Source: Zobellia uliginosa
GTDB lineage: Bacteria; Bacteroidota; Bacteroidia; Flavobacteriales; Flavobacteriaceae
Assembly (NCBI RefSeq): GCF_900156625.1
Contig: NZ_FTOB01000005.1
Span: 1 to 64,000, forward strand
Direction: 5' to 3'
DNA: 64,000 nt
The position numbers were made by a program, and so were the translations under genes. Position 1 is the first letter of the stretch, and each line of letters opens with the position of its first letter. The notes under the pieces are model-generated. The model searched no databases. It was not told the DNA's origin and worked only from the letters and a program-made list of their open reading frames with translations. Of the stretch, positions 9,169 through 17,320 are shown one piece after another.

Positions 9169-9873
9169 TTACTGTAGCTTGAAAACGATAGGGATACTGA
9201 AGGGTACCCTGACCGGTGTGCCACGTTGTTTTCCGGGCTCCATACGGGGTAGTTTGTCGATAATTCTCTTCGCTTCCTTTTCAAGGCTTTTGTCGGGTCC
9301 CCGCAACTGTATGTTGTCGATGCTGCCGTCTTTTTGAATTACGAACATAATATTTACCTTGCCTTGTATGCCCATTTCTTGGGCGGACTCCGGATACCTG
9401 AAATTCTTGGAGATATGCTTGTTCATCATGGTTTGAAAGCAGGCGCGTTTGTCTTTTTCTTTTTCGCATCCGGGAAAAACGGGAACGTCTTCGATGACCA
9501 TAAATGAAAATTCCTCGGGCTCGTCCGTCTCCAGTACCTCTATATCCGATACTTCCAATATCTTTTCTTCTTGGTCCGTTTCGGTAGATTCGATTACGTC
9601 TTCTATGTCCTCCTCGTCATCATCGATTATCTCGATAATCGGCGGGGCTTGAATTTGCTTGGGAGGGGGCGGCGTTTTAAACTCGACCAAAATTGGCAGT
9701 TCTTCTGTGAGTTCGTCCTCAATATTCATCGAAGTGTCGTAGTCGTAGGTGCGGTCGTAGGTCTTCCATTCAAATGCGGCTAGGGTCAACATAAGTGCGA
9801 ACAGTAGTCCGAACAAAAAGTAAATAGGTCGTTTTCCGTTAAGGTCCTTTTGTGGGTTTTTCTTGGGTTTCAT
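9169..9873 (-). CDS. TonB-family energy transducer
   Basis: This 234-residue inner-membrane protein has a short cytoplasmic N terminus, one transmembrane helix at about 18-38 (PIYFLFGLLFALMLTLAAF) and a proline/acid-rich periplasmic linker (TPPPPKQIQAPP, then a DDDEEDIEDV run). Its TonB_C domain (about 130-234) contains FRYPESAQEMGIQGKV and ends in a beta strand. TonB proteins carry ion-motive energy from ExbBD to outer-membrane receptors. No exbBD lies beside it; two outer-membrane proteins nearby (3393, 12797) could be clients, which is only inference. The gene is single and convergent with hppA. Confidence 0.9.
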   Translation of the reverse strand: MKPKKNPQKDLNGKRPIYFLFGLLFALMLTLAAFEWKTYDRTYDYDTSMNIEDELTEELPILVEFKTPPPPKQIQAPPIIEIIDDDEEDIEDVIESTETDQEEKILEVSDIEVLETDEPEEFSFMVIEDVPVFPGCEKEKDKRACFQTMMNKHISKNFRYPESAQEMGIQGKVNIMFVIQKDGSIDNIQLRGPDKSLEKEAKRIIDKLPRMEPGKQRGTPVRVPFSIPIVFKLQ

Positions 9874-10026
9874 AGGGTATGGGTTTTATGCCTTTCAACG
9901 AAGGGCAGGTTGAACATACCCAAACCTACATCGCGATACCTATAGTAAAAACCGAAAATGAGTGAAGTCCGTTTTCCAATGCGTGAACGCTACTTTTGGG
10001 TGCGGGGCGATTCGTTCGGAGGGCAG

Positions 10027-10053
10027 TTGAACTACTATATTTAAGTATATTTG
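10027..10053 (+). promoter_or_regulatory. promoter of App1-like gene
   Basis: TTG (10027-10029), 16 bp, then TATATTTG (10046-10053). The -7 box ends only 5 bp before the ATG at 10059, so the transcript may start at or next to the start codon. Confidence 0.5.
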
Positions 10054-10058
10054 ACCCT

Positions 10059-11066
10059 ATGGGTTTATTCGGGAAGAAAGACAAGTTACAGATCATCGCT
10101 TTTCAGGGTTATGGTGCCGATTCGCATTTTTATGCGCGTGGTCGGGCCTTGGAGGATGAAGAGATAGATTTGTCAAAAAAGGGCTTTTTCAATTTGATTT
10201 GGAACAGCTACAAGCGGTTTGAAACCGATGAAATCAAAAACACCACAGTGAGGGTGAAGCTTTCGGATGGTAGGGTGCTTGTTGGAAAAACCGATGCAAG
10301 GGGCTATTACCTCTTTGACGAGTCCATTGAAAATTTACGCCCACTTACCAATGGGGAAGGATGGTTGCAGTACGAGGTTTCGTATGATGACCGTGCCCTT
10401 CGAAGGGAAATCCTTCACCAAAACCGCTTTCCTGGTGAATTATTGATTCCTTCGGCCACCGCCGAGTTTGGGGTGATCAGTGATATTGACGATACCATTT
10501 TACATACGGGAGTGGTGTCTTCATTAAAGTGGAAGGTCGTGGTCAATACCCTTTTTAAACGCCCGGGTAAGCGTACACCCCTCAAGGGGGCTTCCGAATT
10601 GTATAATCTTTTGCATAGGGGAAGCTCGGGCACGGCGGCCAATCCTATTTTTTACGTGAGCCATAGTCCATGGAACCTGTATCGCTATCTTGAGCTTTTT
10701 CTTCAAAAGAACAATTTTCCCAAGGGGCCGATTCTCTTGCGAAACTTTCCGAAGTTGGAAAGTCTTCGGTCAGTGGGTGAAAAACCCCAAAAACAAAAGG
10801 AAATCCTCAATATCCTTAAGACTTATCCCAAACTCAAGTTTATCCTTATAGGCGATAGTGGTGAGCACGATGCCGATATCTATAAGGAAATTGCGGAGCT
10901 ATATCCTGAACAGATAGGCGCAATCTACCTAAGGAGCGTAGCCCATAAGGGAAAAATGGAAAGGGTAAGGGGATTGTTCAAAGCCTATGAGACCACTCCC
11001 GTATTGCTGGTCGAAAACAGTGAAAGCGCCATTGCCCATGCCAGGGAAAACGGTTTTATAAAGTGA
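10059..11066 (+). CDS. App1-type (DUF2183) phosphatase domain protein
   Basis: The 335-residue protein has a C-terminal App1/DUF2183 domain. The haloacid-dehalogenase-type motif DIDDT is at 142-146 (Asp142 and Asp144 presumed nucleophile and acid), with FYVSHSPWNLY and LIGDSGEHDADIY further on. Eukaryotic App1 is a phosphatidate phosphatase; the bacterial substrate is not established, so phosphatidate phosphatase is a guess. ATG 10059 was chosen over an upstream in-frame start at 9996 because a good -7 box (10046-10053) lies inside the longer reading and because MGLFGKK is the natural N terminus. No signal peptide is seen, so it is probably cytoplasmic. Confidence 0.85.
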   Translation: MGLFGKKDKLQIIAFQGYGADSHFYARGRALEDEEIDLSKKGFFNLIWNSYKRFETDEIKNTTVRVKLSDGRVLVGKTDARGYYLFDESIENLRPLTNGEGWLQYEVSYDDRALRREILHQNRFPGELLIPSATAEFGVISDIDDTILHTGVVSSLKWKVVVNTLFKRPGKRTPLKGASELYNLLHRGSSGTAANPIFYVSHSPWNLYRYLELFLQKNNFPKGPILLRNFPKLESLRSVGEKPQKQKEILNILKTYPKLKFILIGDSGEHDADIYKEIAELYPEQIGAIYLRSVAHKGKMERVRGLFKAYETTPVLLVENSESAIAHARENGFIK

Positions 11067-11073
11067 TATTGCC

Positions 11074-11688
11074 CTAAAACAAGCCGTTGATCTCTGCGTC
11101 GATCATATTAAGGATCGTACCTAGATCTTCCGGTTGGTCTACAAAATCTAAATTGTCGACATCGACTATTAGCAGGTTGCCCTTTTTGTAGCCATGGATC
11201 CAAGCTTCGTACCGTTCGTTGAGGCGGCTTAGGTAGTCTATGGAAATACTGTTCTCGTATTCACGCCCTCTCTTATGGATCTGTTTTACCAAATTGGGAA
11301 TAGAGCTTCTCAAATAGATAAGAAGGTCTGGAGGCTGAACCAAGCTTTCCATCAATTCAAAGAGACTTTGGTAATTTTCAAAATCCCTATTGGTCATAAG
11401 GCCCATAGCGTGCAAGTTAGGGGCAAAAATATAGGCATCTTCGTAAATGGTCCGATCTTGAATGATTTCTTTGCCACTTTCCCTGATTTGAAGAATTTGA
11501 CGATATCTCGTGTTCAAAAAATAAATCTGAAGGTTAAAACTCCAACGCTCCATTTGATTGTAAAAATCGTCTAGATACGGGTTGTCTACAACATCTTCGA
11601 AATTGGCTTCCCAGTTGTAATGTTTTGCAAGTAACCTAGTTAGTGTCGTTTTTCCTGCACCGATGTTTCCGGCAACTGCTATGTGCAT
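11074..11688 (-). CDS. deoxynucleoside kinase (deoxyadenosine/deoxycytidine kinase family)
   Basis: This 204-residue P-loop kinase has GNIGAGKTT at 7-15 in a typical N terminus (MHIAVAGNIGAGKTT), an EDVVDNPYLDDFY segment, and QDRTIYEDAYIFA containing the DR motif of the dNK family. It phosphorylates deoxynucleosides in the salvage pathway; dA or dC preference cannot be told from the sequence. The start is placed at 11688. An upstream start at 11775 would add 29 residues that do not fit the family, whose P-loop begins within ten residues. The stop lies 8 bp from that of the convergent App1-like gene, with no terminator in the gap. Confidence 0.9.
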   Translation of the reverse strand: MHIAVAGNIGAGKTTLTRLLAKHYNWEANFEDVVDNPYLDDFYNQMERWSFNLQIYFLNTRYRQILQIRESGKEIIQDRTIYEDAYIFAPNLHAMGLMTNRDFENYQSLFELMESLVQPPDLLIYLRSSIPNLVKQIHKRGREYENSISIDYLSRLNERYEAWIHGYKKGNLLIVDVDNLDFVDQPEDLGTILNMIDAEINGLF

Positions 11689-11884
11689 AGAGATAAATGA
11701 ATTAATGGTTGTGTTGTCGTTTTTACTAAAATTAGAAGGTACAAGATACAAGATAAGTATATGAAGTAAAAACATATTTTGAAGTACAGTGGAAAAAAGT
11801 TGTATAACAAATCTCTTTTCTTTTGAAAGTCAGATTAAACCATATGTGCCAATAATAGTCTTAAAAGTGTTCTAACAAGTTATT

Positions 11885-12748
11885 ATGATGAAATATACAT
11901 GGTCAATAGCAATGTTTCTTGCCTTTTTTTGCGCAAGTGCATACGCACAGGATTTTCAGGGAAAAGCAACATATTTGAGCAAAACCCAGGTAAATATGGA
12001 TTTCGGCAACCGAAAAATACCGGAAGACCGTAAGAAGGAAATCTTGGAGCGGATGAAAAGAGCCAATGAAAAAACATACGAGCTCAATTTCAATCAGACA
12101 GAATCTATTTATAAGGAAGAAGAGCAGCTAGAGCAACCTGGAGGTAGGGAAGGCGGAAGGGGGCCACGTTTTGGCGCTTTTTCCAGTTCTGGCGGTGACC
12201 TGTACAAAAATATAAAGGAAGAACGCTACCTGGTAAAAAACGATTTGTTCGGAAAGATATTCTTGATCGACGATACACTCGAGAAACTCGATTGGAAATT
12301 GGGAAGCGAAACCAAGCAAATAGGAAACTATACGGCATTTAAGGCAACAGCTTTAAAAACCATAAAACGCCCCAATATGAGGGCTGTTTTCCGCCGCCCG
12401 AACGATGGTAAGGAGGGAGACAAAAAAGATGGGGGCGAAAAGAATGAGGAGTTTGTAGAAAAGGAAGTCGAAATCGTAGCTTGGTATACCCCTGAAATAC
12501 CGGTCAATCAAGGTCCTTCTTCGTATTGGGGGCTTCCGGGGCTTATCTTGGCCGTGAGCGATGACATTACCACTATAGTTTGTTCGCAGATTACCTTGAA
12601 TCCTTCGGAGAAAGTCAATATAAAGGCCCCGACCAAAGGCAAAAAAGTAACCCAAGAGGAATACGACGAAATCTCAAGGAAGAAAATGAAAGAGATGCGT
12701 GAAAACTTCAGAAACAGAAGGGGTGGAGGACGAAACGGCCGGTCGTAA
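11885..12748 (+). CDS. GLPGLI family protein
   Basis: The 287-residue exported protein has a signal peptide (about 1-21, ending ASAYAQ). The family motif GLPGLI sits at 216-221, preceded by WYTPEIPVNQGPSSYW. A charged tail rich in Arg and Gly ends the protein (RNRRGGGRNGRS). The family is specific to Bacteroidota and usually lies beside a TonB-dependent or barrel protein, as here with the receptor-like gene 48 bp downstream. Function is unknown; a periplasmic partner of the barrel is an inference from that repeated neighbourhood. Translation may start at either of the two first ATG codons. Confidence 0.88.
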   Translation: MMKYTWSIAMFLAFFCASAYAQDFQGKATYLSKTQVNMDFGNRKIPEDRKKEILERMKRANEKTYELNFNQTESIYKEEEQLEQPGGREGGRGPRFGAFSSSGGDLYKNIKEERYLVKNDLFGKIFLIDDTLEKLDWKLGSETKQIGNYTAFKATALKTIKRPNMRAVFRRPNDGKEGDKKDGGEKNEEFVEKEVEIVAWYTPEIPVNQGPSSYWGLPGLILAVSDDITTIVCSQITLNPSEKVNIKAPTKGKKVTQEEYDEISRKKMKEMRENFRNRRGGGRNGRS

Positions 12749-12796
12749 TGGTGGCCTCCCTTTGTAATTTTAGAAATACTTGTTGCATCTAATTCA

Positions 12797-15481
12797 ATGA
12801 TAATGAAGAATGTATTGTTGTTTGTGGTATTCCTTAGCTTGGCAACCGCTAGCTGGGCCCAAGAAATTGCCCTTACCGGTATGGTTAAGGATAGTTTGGG
12901 TACTGGTGTCGATATGGCCAATGTTATTGCTATTAATACCGAAACCAAGGGCTTGGAGTCTTACGGTATTACCAATCATGCGGGACTGTATAAGTTGAAG
13001 TTGAAATCCGGACATCAATATACCGTAAAAGTTAGTTATTTAGGGTTTAAGACGGAGTCGTTTACGTTTACTGCCAGTGAGGTCGATGCGGTAAAAGACA
13101 TTGTCATGTACGAACAGGCCAATCAATTGGATGAGGTTGAGGTAACCTATGAAATGCCGGTATCGGTCAAAGGCGATACTATTGTATATGATACCGATTC
13201 CTTTGTTTCGGGAACCGAGAAAAAGTTGAAAGATGTACTTGAAAACCTTCCGGGTATCGAGATTAACGATGATGGGCAGATAGAGGTAGAGGGGAAGACC
13301 GTAAGCAAGGTGATGGTAGAAGGGAAGGATTTTTTTGATGGAGACTCTAAATTGGCCGTTGAGAATATTCCGGCAAATGCCCTTAGCAAGGTTGAGGTAC
13401 TGCGAAATTTCAACGAGGTGTCGCAAATGAAGGGGCTTACCAATGACGATGATAACGTGGCCTTGAACATAAGGTTGAAAGAGGGCAAAAAGAATTTTTG
13501 GTTTGGCGAACTAACCGCAGGCTATGGGCCTGATGATAGATATTTGGCCCACCCGAAGTTGTTCTATTATAGTCCTAAATACAGCATCAATATTATTACC
13601 GACTTGAATAACTTGGGGGAAGTTCCGTTTACACGAAACGACTATAGGAATTTTACCGGCGGCTTTAGGAACATAAATGCCAGGGGAGGCAGTTCGATTG
13701 CCACAGGCGCCGATGGGCTCGGTCTTTCTACGGCCCAAAACAATAGGGCCAACGATATAGATACCAAGTTTGCCGCGGCCAATTTTAGCTATTCCCCAAC
13801 GGAGAGCTTAGATTTGAGCGGTTTCGGAATTTACTCGTATACCGGAACCTTGATGAAGTCGCAACGAAATACGGCCTATATAGCCAGTAACGATGTAGAA
13901 AATGCAAGCACCCATACGGATCAGACCGTACATCTAGGTTTGGCAAAATTCAGTGCCCGATATAAGCCCAATGCCGATTTTCAGTTCGATTACGATGTCC
14001 TTTTAAAACAATCGGATGATAATGAAAAGGTAGATGTGCTTTCGGTATCCGATATCACCGATGAGATTTCAGAGGTGAAAAAACAAAAGCCTTTAGCCGT
14101 AAACCAAAACCTCAATCTCTATTACACGCTGAACGAAAAGAATATTTTTGCCGTAGAGGCACAGCATATGTACCAAGACGAGGATCCCTTTTACGAGGCC
14201 ATCCGAAATGAATTTGCCTACGTGGATATATTTCCGGTAGATGAGGGACAAGAGGGGTACAATATAAATCAGGCCAAAAATGTGGTGACGAATAAAGTAG
14301 ATGCCAAGCTTGATTATTACTATGTACTCGGCACTAAAAGCAATCTGAATTTAACCATGGGAACTACGCAAAGCCATCAAAATTTTAACTCGGGAATCTT
14401 TCAGATTTTAGATAATGAGGAAAGCTTGGACATGAGCGGAGCGGAGTTTGGGAACGATGTTACCTTTAATGTTTCCGATCTGTACCTAGGGTTTCACTAT
14501 AAGGTGATTTCTGGAATTTTCACCTTTAATCCAGGGGTGACCTTGCATCAGTTTAATGTGAAAAATGAGCAATTGAGCACCGTGGTGGAAGACAACCTTA
14601 CGTCATTATTGCCCGATGTGTATATCAACGCCCAATTGAAGAAGTCTGAAAATATCCGGTTCAACTACCGGGTTACCCGATCTTTTACCGATGTGAGCAA
14701 ATTTGCCCAAGGCTATGTGCTCAATAACTACAACTCGCTTTACAGTGGTAATAGGGATTTGGAGAGTGCCCTCAACCATAACCTTTCGCTAAATTTCTTT
14801 AGCTTCAATATGTTCAATTTTACCAATATTTTCGCGAACATAGCCTATACAAAACGAATAGATGCCCTAAAGAGTAGTGCCGATATTATCGGGATCAACA
14901 GGGTGAGTACTACGATCAATTCCAATTTTGAAGACGAGTCATTGTCCGCCAGCGGAAATTATGAGCGTACCTTCGGGAAGATAAAAGCTTCGGTAAGGGG
15001 TAATGTGGCGTGGTCGACTACCTATAACTTGGTGAGCAATGAGCAACGTATGTCCAACGCCTTCACCCAGAACTATAGGGGGGGCTTATCTACCAATTTT
15101 AAGAATGCCCCCAATTTGGAAGTAGGATACAGGTACACCGTAAACAATTATGAAAACGGTGATTTGGAGACAACCTATTTTACGAGCAGGCCCTATGCCC
15201 GTTTCGACGCCACTTTTTTAAAGAACTTTATCTTTAACGTAGACTATGATTACTACAATTACACGGATAAGGAAAATACCATTGAAAACCAATATAGTTT
15301 TTTGGAGGCCAACTTGACCTATCAGAAAAGGGATAGCCGATGGGAATATGGTATTAAAGGTACCAACCTGTTAAATACCACTACGCTGAACCGAGACAGT
15401 ACCAATGATCTGTTCTTTACGACACAGGCCTATTTTGTACAACCGCGTTACTTGCTTTTCTCCATAAAATACGATCTGTAA
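12797..15481 (+). CDS. outer-membrane beta-barrel receptor, TonB-dependent-like
   Basis: The 894-residue protein has a signal peptide (about 1-21, SLATASWAQ), a carboxypeptidase-regulatory-like domain at about 24-110 (LTGMVKDSLGTGVDMANVI), and a plug-like segment at about 125-220 (TEKKLKDVLENLPGIEI...GKDFF...VEVLRNF). A long barrel follows, rich in Asn and aromatic strands. It resembles the outer-membrane beta-barrel group often found next to GLPGLI proteins and probably forms one operon with the gene just upstream. Substrate is unknown. There is no SusD partner, which argues against a classical polysaccharide-uptake receptor. Confidence 0.87.
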   Translation: MIMKNVLLFVVFLSLATASWAQEIALTGMVKDSLGTGVDMANVIAINTETKGLESYGITNHAGLYKLKLKSGHQYTVKVSYLGFKTESFTFTASEVDAVKDIVMYEQANQLDEVEVTYEMPVSVKGDTIVYDTDSFVSGTEKKLKDVLENLPGIEINDDGQIEVEGKTVSKVMVEGKDFFDGDSKLAVENIPANALSKVEVLRNFNEVSQMKGLTNDDDNVALNIRLKEGKKNFWFGELTAGYGPDDRYLAHPKLFYYSPKYSINIITDLNNLGEVPFTRNDYRNFTGGFRNINARGGSSIATGADGLGLSTAQNNRANDIDTKFAAANFSYSPTESLDLSGFGIYSYTGTLMKSQRNTAYIASNDVENASTHTDQTVHLGLAKFSARYKPNADFQFDYDVLLKQSDDNEKVDVLSVSDITDEISEVKKQKPLAVNQNLNLYYTLNEKNIFAVEAQHMYQDEDPFYEAIRNEFAYVDIFPVDEGQEGYNINQAKNVVTNKVDAKLDYYYVLGTKSNLNLTMGTTQSHQNFNSGIFQILDNEESLDMSGAEFGNDVTFNVSDLYLGFHYKVISGIFTFNPGVTLHQFNVKNEQLSTVVEDNLTSLLPDVYINAQLKKSENIRFNYRVTRSFTDVSKFAQGYVLNNYNSLYSGNRDLESALNHNLSLNFFSFNMFNFTNIFANIAYTKRIDALKSSADIIGINRVSTTINSNFEDESLSASGNYERTFGKIKASVRGNVAWSTTYNLVSNEQRMSNAFTQNYRGGLSTNFKNAPNLEVGYRYTVNNYENGDLETTYFTSRPYARFDATFLKNFIFNVDYDYYNYTDKENTIENQYSFLEANLTYQKRDSRWEYGIKGTNLLNTTTLNRDSTNDLFFTTQAYFVQPRYLLFSIKYDL

Positions 15482-15552
15482 TTAGGTCGAATGGCATGTC
15501 GTGAAAACCTAAATATTCAATTTAGGGAAATAATTAACCTGATAATTATATT

Positions 15553-15579
15553 TTGAACTGAACATTTTTTATACTTTTG
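15553..15579 (+). promoter_or_regulatory. promoter of metK leader
   Basis: TTG (15553-15555), 16 bp, TACTTTTG (15572-15579), an exact -7 match. The predicted start leaves a leader of about 160 nt before the metK ATG. Confidence 0.5.
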
Positions 15580-15596
15580 CGTCCTAATTAAATTAA

Positions 15597-15749
15597 AGAG
15601 GAGGGATTTGACTGATTGCAACCTCTGTTTTAAGCCCGAATAGGGTGATAAAACAAAAAAAATGCTAAAGCAGTTGATGTTGATTCGATTCGCATCATCT
15701 TCTTCCGGCATTCCTTTCAGATCCTTTTACGAAAAAATAAAAGTTTGTT
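15597..15749 (+). promoter_or_regulatory. structured metK 5' leader
   Basis: AGAGG (15597-15601) can pair with CCTCT (15622-15626). The overlapping GAGGAGG (15598-15604) can instead pair over seven positions, two of them G-U, with CTTCTTC in the serine-codon run of the small ORF beginning at 15662. This is not the SAM-I fold seen twice elsewhere in the window, and no match to other SAM riboswitch classes was recognised. A regulatory leader is an inference from length and competing pairings. Confidence 0.4.
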
Positions 15750-15781
15750 ATGCCGTATTTATTTACCTCCGAATCCGTTAG
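15662..15781 (+). CDS. possible leader peptide overlapping metK start
   Basis: A 39-codon ORF (begins [19 protein letters not shown]) starts inside the predicted metK leader, contains four consecutive Ser codons, and stops 32 bases into metK in a different reading frame. Its overlap with the metK start would let its translation influence metK initiation. There is no similarity evidence; it may be non-coding. Confidence 0.3.
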   Translation: MLKQLMLIRFASSSSGIPFRSFYEKIKVCYAVFIYLRIR

Positions 15782-17006
15782 CGAAGGACACCCTGATAAA
15801 GTTGCCGATCAAATAAGCGATGCCTTGTTGGATCACTTTTTGGCGTTTGACCCAGAGAGCAAGGTGGCTTGTGAAACTTTGGTTACCACAGGTCAGGTCG
15901 TATTGGCCGGAGAGGTTAAGAGCGATACTTATCTCGATGTTCAGACCATTGCTAGGGATGTGATCAATTCCATAGGTTACACCAAGGGCGAATACCAGTT
16001 TAGTGGAGATTCTTGTGGGGTCATTTCCTTGATCCATGAGCAATCGCAAGACATTAGTCAGGGGGTAGACCGTGGTCAAAAAGAGCAACAAGGAGCAGGG
16101 GACCAAGGTATGATGTTCGGCTATGCGACTAAAGAAACCGAAAATTACATGCCGTTGGCTTTGGATATATCGCATAAGATTCTCCAAAACTTGGCAGAGT
16201 TGCGCAGGGAAGGTAAGATCATAGATTACCTTAGGCCCGATTCCAAGTCGCAGGTAACCATAGAGTATTCCGACGACAATGTACCCCAAAGGATCGATAC
16301 CATTGTAATATCTACACAGCACGACGCTTTTGATATCGACGATGCCAAAATGTTGGCCAAGATCAAAAAAGACCTTGTAGAGATTTTGATACCTAGGGTC
16401 GTAGAGCAATTGCCCGAAGCGATTCAGAACTTGTTCGACGATAAGATCAAATACCATATCAACCCTACCGGGAAATTCGTTATCGGGGGGCCACATGGTG
16501 ATACGGGACTTACGGGAAGGAAGATAATTGTTGATACCTACGGAGGTAAAGGTGCCCACGGTGGTGGGGCTTTTAGTGGAAAAGACCCAAGTAAGGTAGA
16601 CCGAAGCGCCGCATATGCCGCACGACATATCGCCAAGAATTTAGTGGCGGCCGGAGTGGCCGATGAAATTTTGGTGCAGGTGAGTTATGCCATTGGGGTG
16701 GTTGAGCCTACTTCCATTTATATCGATACATACGGAACGTCTAATGTAGACCTTACCGATGGCGAGATTGCCAACAAGACAAAAGACTTGTTCGACATGC
16801 GTCCCTTTGCCATTGAAGAACGACTAAAGTTGCGTAACCCTATTTATTTGGAAACGGCAGCTTACGGACATATGGGCAAAACGCCTAAAATGATCAAAAA
16901 GGTTTTTGAATCGCCCTACAACGGTCGTATCGAAAAAGAAGTCGAATTGTTTACCTGGGAGAAATTAGATCGGGTAGATGAGGTAAAAAAGGCGTTTAAT
17001 TTATAA
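15750..17006 (+). CDS. metK: S-adenosylmethionine synthetase
   Basis: The 418-residue cytoplasmic enzyme makes SAM from methionine and ATP. It begins [21 protein letters not shown] and carries the two MAT signatures, [12 protein letters not shown] and [16 protein letters not shown], with the metal and phosphate ligands intact. It is upstream of the SAM-I-riboswitch-controlled metY, but has its own promoter and a long leader without a SAM-I fold. It supplies the cofactor used by CobA, QueA and RlmN in this window and the ligand sensed by both riboswitches. No anomalies are visible in the coding sequence. Confidence 0.98.
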   Translation: MPYLFTSESVSEGHPDKVADQISDALLDHFLAFDPESKVACETLVTTGQVVLAGEVKSDTYLDVQTIARDVINSIGYTKGEYQFSGDSCGVISLIHEQSQDISQGVDRGQKEQQGAGDQGMMFGYATKETENYMPLALDISHKILQNLAELRREGKIIDYLRPDSKSQVTIEYSDDNVPQRIDTIVISTQHDAFDIDDAKMLAKIKKDLVEILIPRVVEQLPEAIQNLFDDKIKYHINPTGKFVIGGPHGDTGLTGRKIIVDTYGGKGAHGGGAFSGKDPSKVDRSAAYAARHIAKNLVAAGVADEILVQVSYAIGVVEPTSIYIDTYGTSNVDLTDGEIANKTKDLFDMRPFAIEERLKLRNPIYLETAAYGHMGKTPKMIKKVFESPYNGRIEKEVELFTWEKLDRVDEVKKAFNL

Positions 17007-17020
17007 ATTTTTCAAAAATG

Positions 17021-17053
17021 TTGGTGAATTTAAATTCGCCGACCATATATTTG
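17021..17053 (+). promoter_or_regulatory. promoter of metY riboswitch transcript
   Basis: TTG (17021-17023), 22 bp, TATATTTG (17046-17053): an exact match to the Bacteroidota consensus with normal spacing, placing the transcript start just ahead of the riboswitch. Confidence 0.65.
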
Positions 17054-17084
17054 TATTTCCAAAAGTTCAAACACGTATTGATCA

Positions 17085-17195
17085 GTTATCAAGAAAGGTG
17101 GAGGGAATAGACCCTTTGAAACCTTAGCAACCCTTTGTTCCTTATGCAGAGAAGGTGCTACATTCTATCCTGAAATAATTATTAGGACAGATAAC
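17085..17195 (+). ncRNA. SAM-I (S-box) riboswitch upstream of metY
   Basis: The S-box core is clear: P1 GTTATC (17085-17090) with GATAAC (17190-17195), AAGAAAGGTGGAGGGAA, GAAACC, AGCAACCC and AAGGTGCTA, and a P4 stem with TCCT/AGGA. SAM-I aptamers bind SAM and switch expression off. ATTAGGA (17181-17187) can alternatively pair with TCCTAAT (17211-17217), breaking P4 and P1, and a terminator-like hairpin follows at 17251-17288. Confidence 0.95.
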
Positions 17196-17250
17196 GAAAT
17201 AGATTACTCATCCTAATCTTTTACTTTCTTATAACTTTTTTGATATTATA

Positions 17251-17288
17251 CCTAACTACAAGACCGTAGTCTATGGTTGGGCTTTTAA
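17251..17288 (+). terminator. expression-platform terminator of metY riboswitch
   Basis: CCTAACTA..GAC pairs with GTC..TGGTTGGG around CGTA, with one mismatch or bulge and a few G-U pairs, followed by CTTTTAATTATTTT. It sits between the aptamer and metY, where a SAM-dependent terminator would be expected. Confidence 0.6.
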
Positions 17289-17320
17289 TTATTTTAAATA
17301 ACAATTAAAAATCTAGAATT

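Noticed and set aside
9996-10058. Longer N terminus for the App1-like protein
   Set aside because: The segment contains the probable promoter (TTG and TATATTTG), and MGLFGKK at 10059 is the natural start.
11689-11775. N-terminal extension of the deoxynucleoside kinase
   Set aside because: The family starts within ten residues of the P-loop; the extension is hydrophobic and unlike the family.
15597-15749. SAM-II or other known SAM riboswitch before metK
   Set aside because: I could not match the conserved core of SAM-I, nor recognise that of SAM-II; only unspecific stems are visible, so it is reported only as an unclassified leader.
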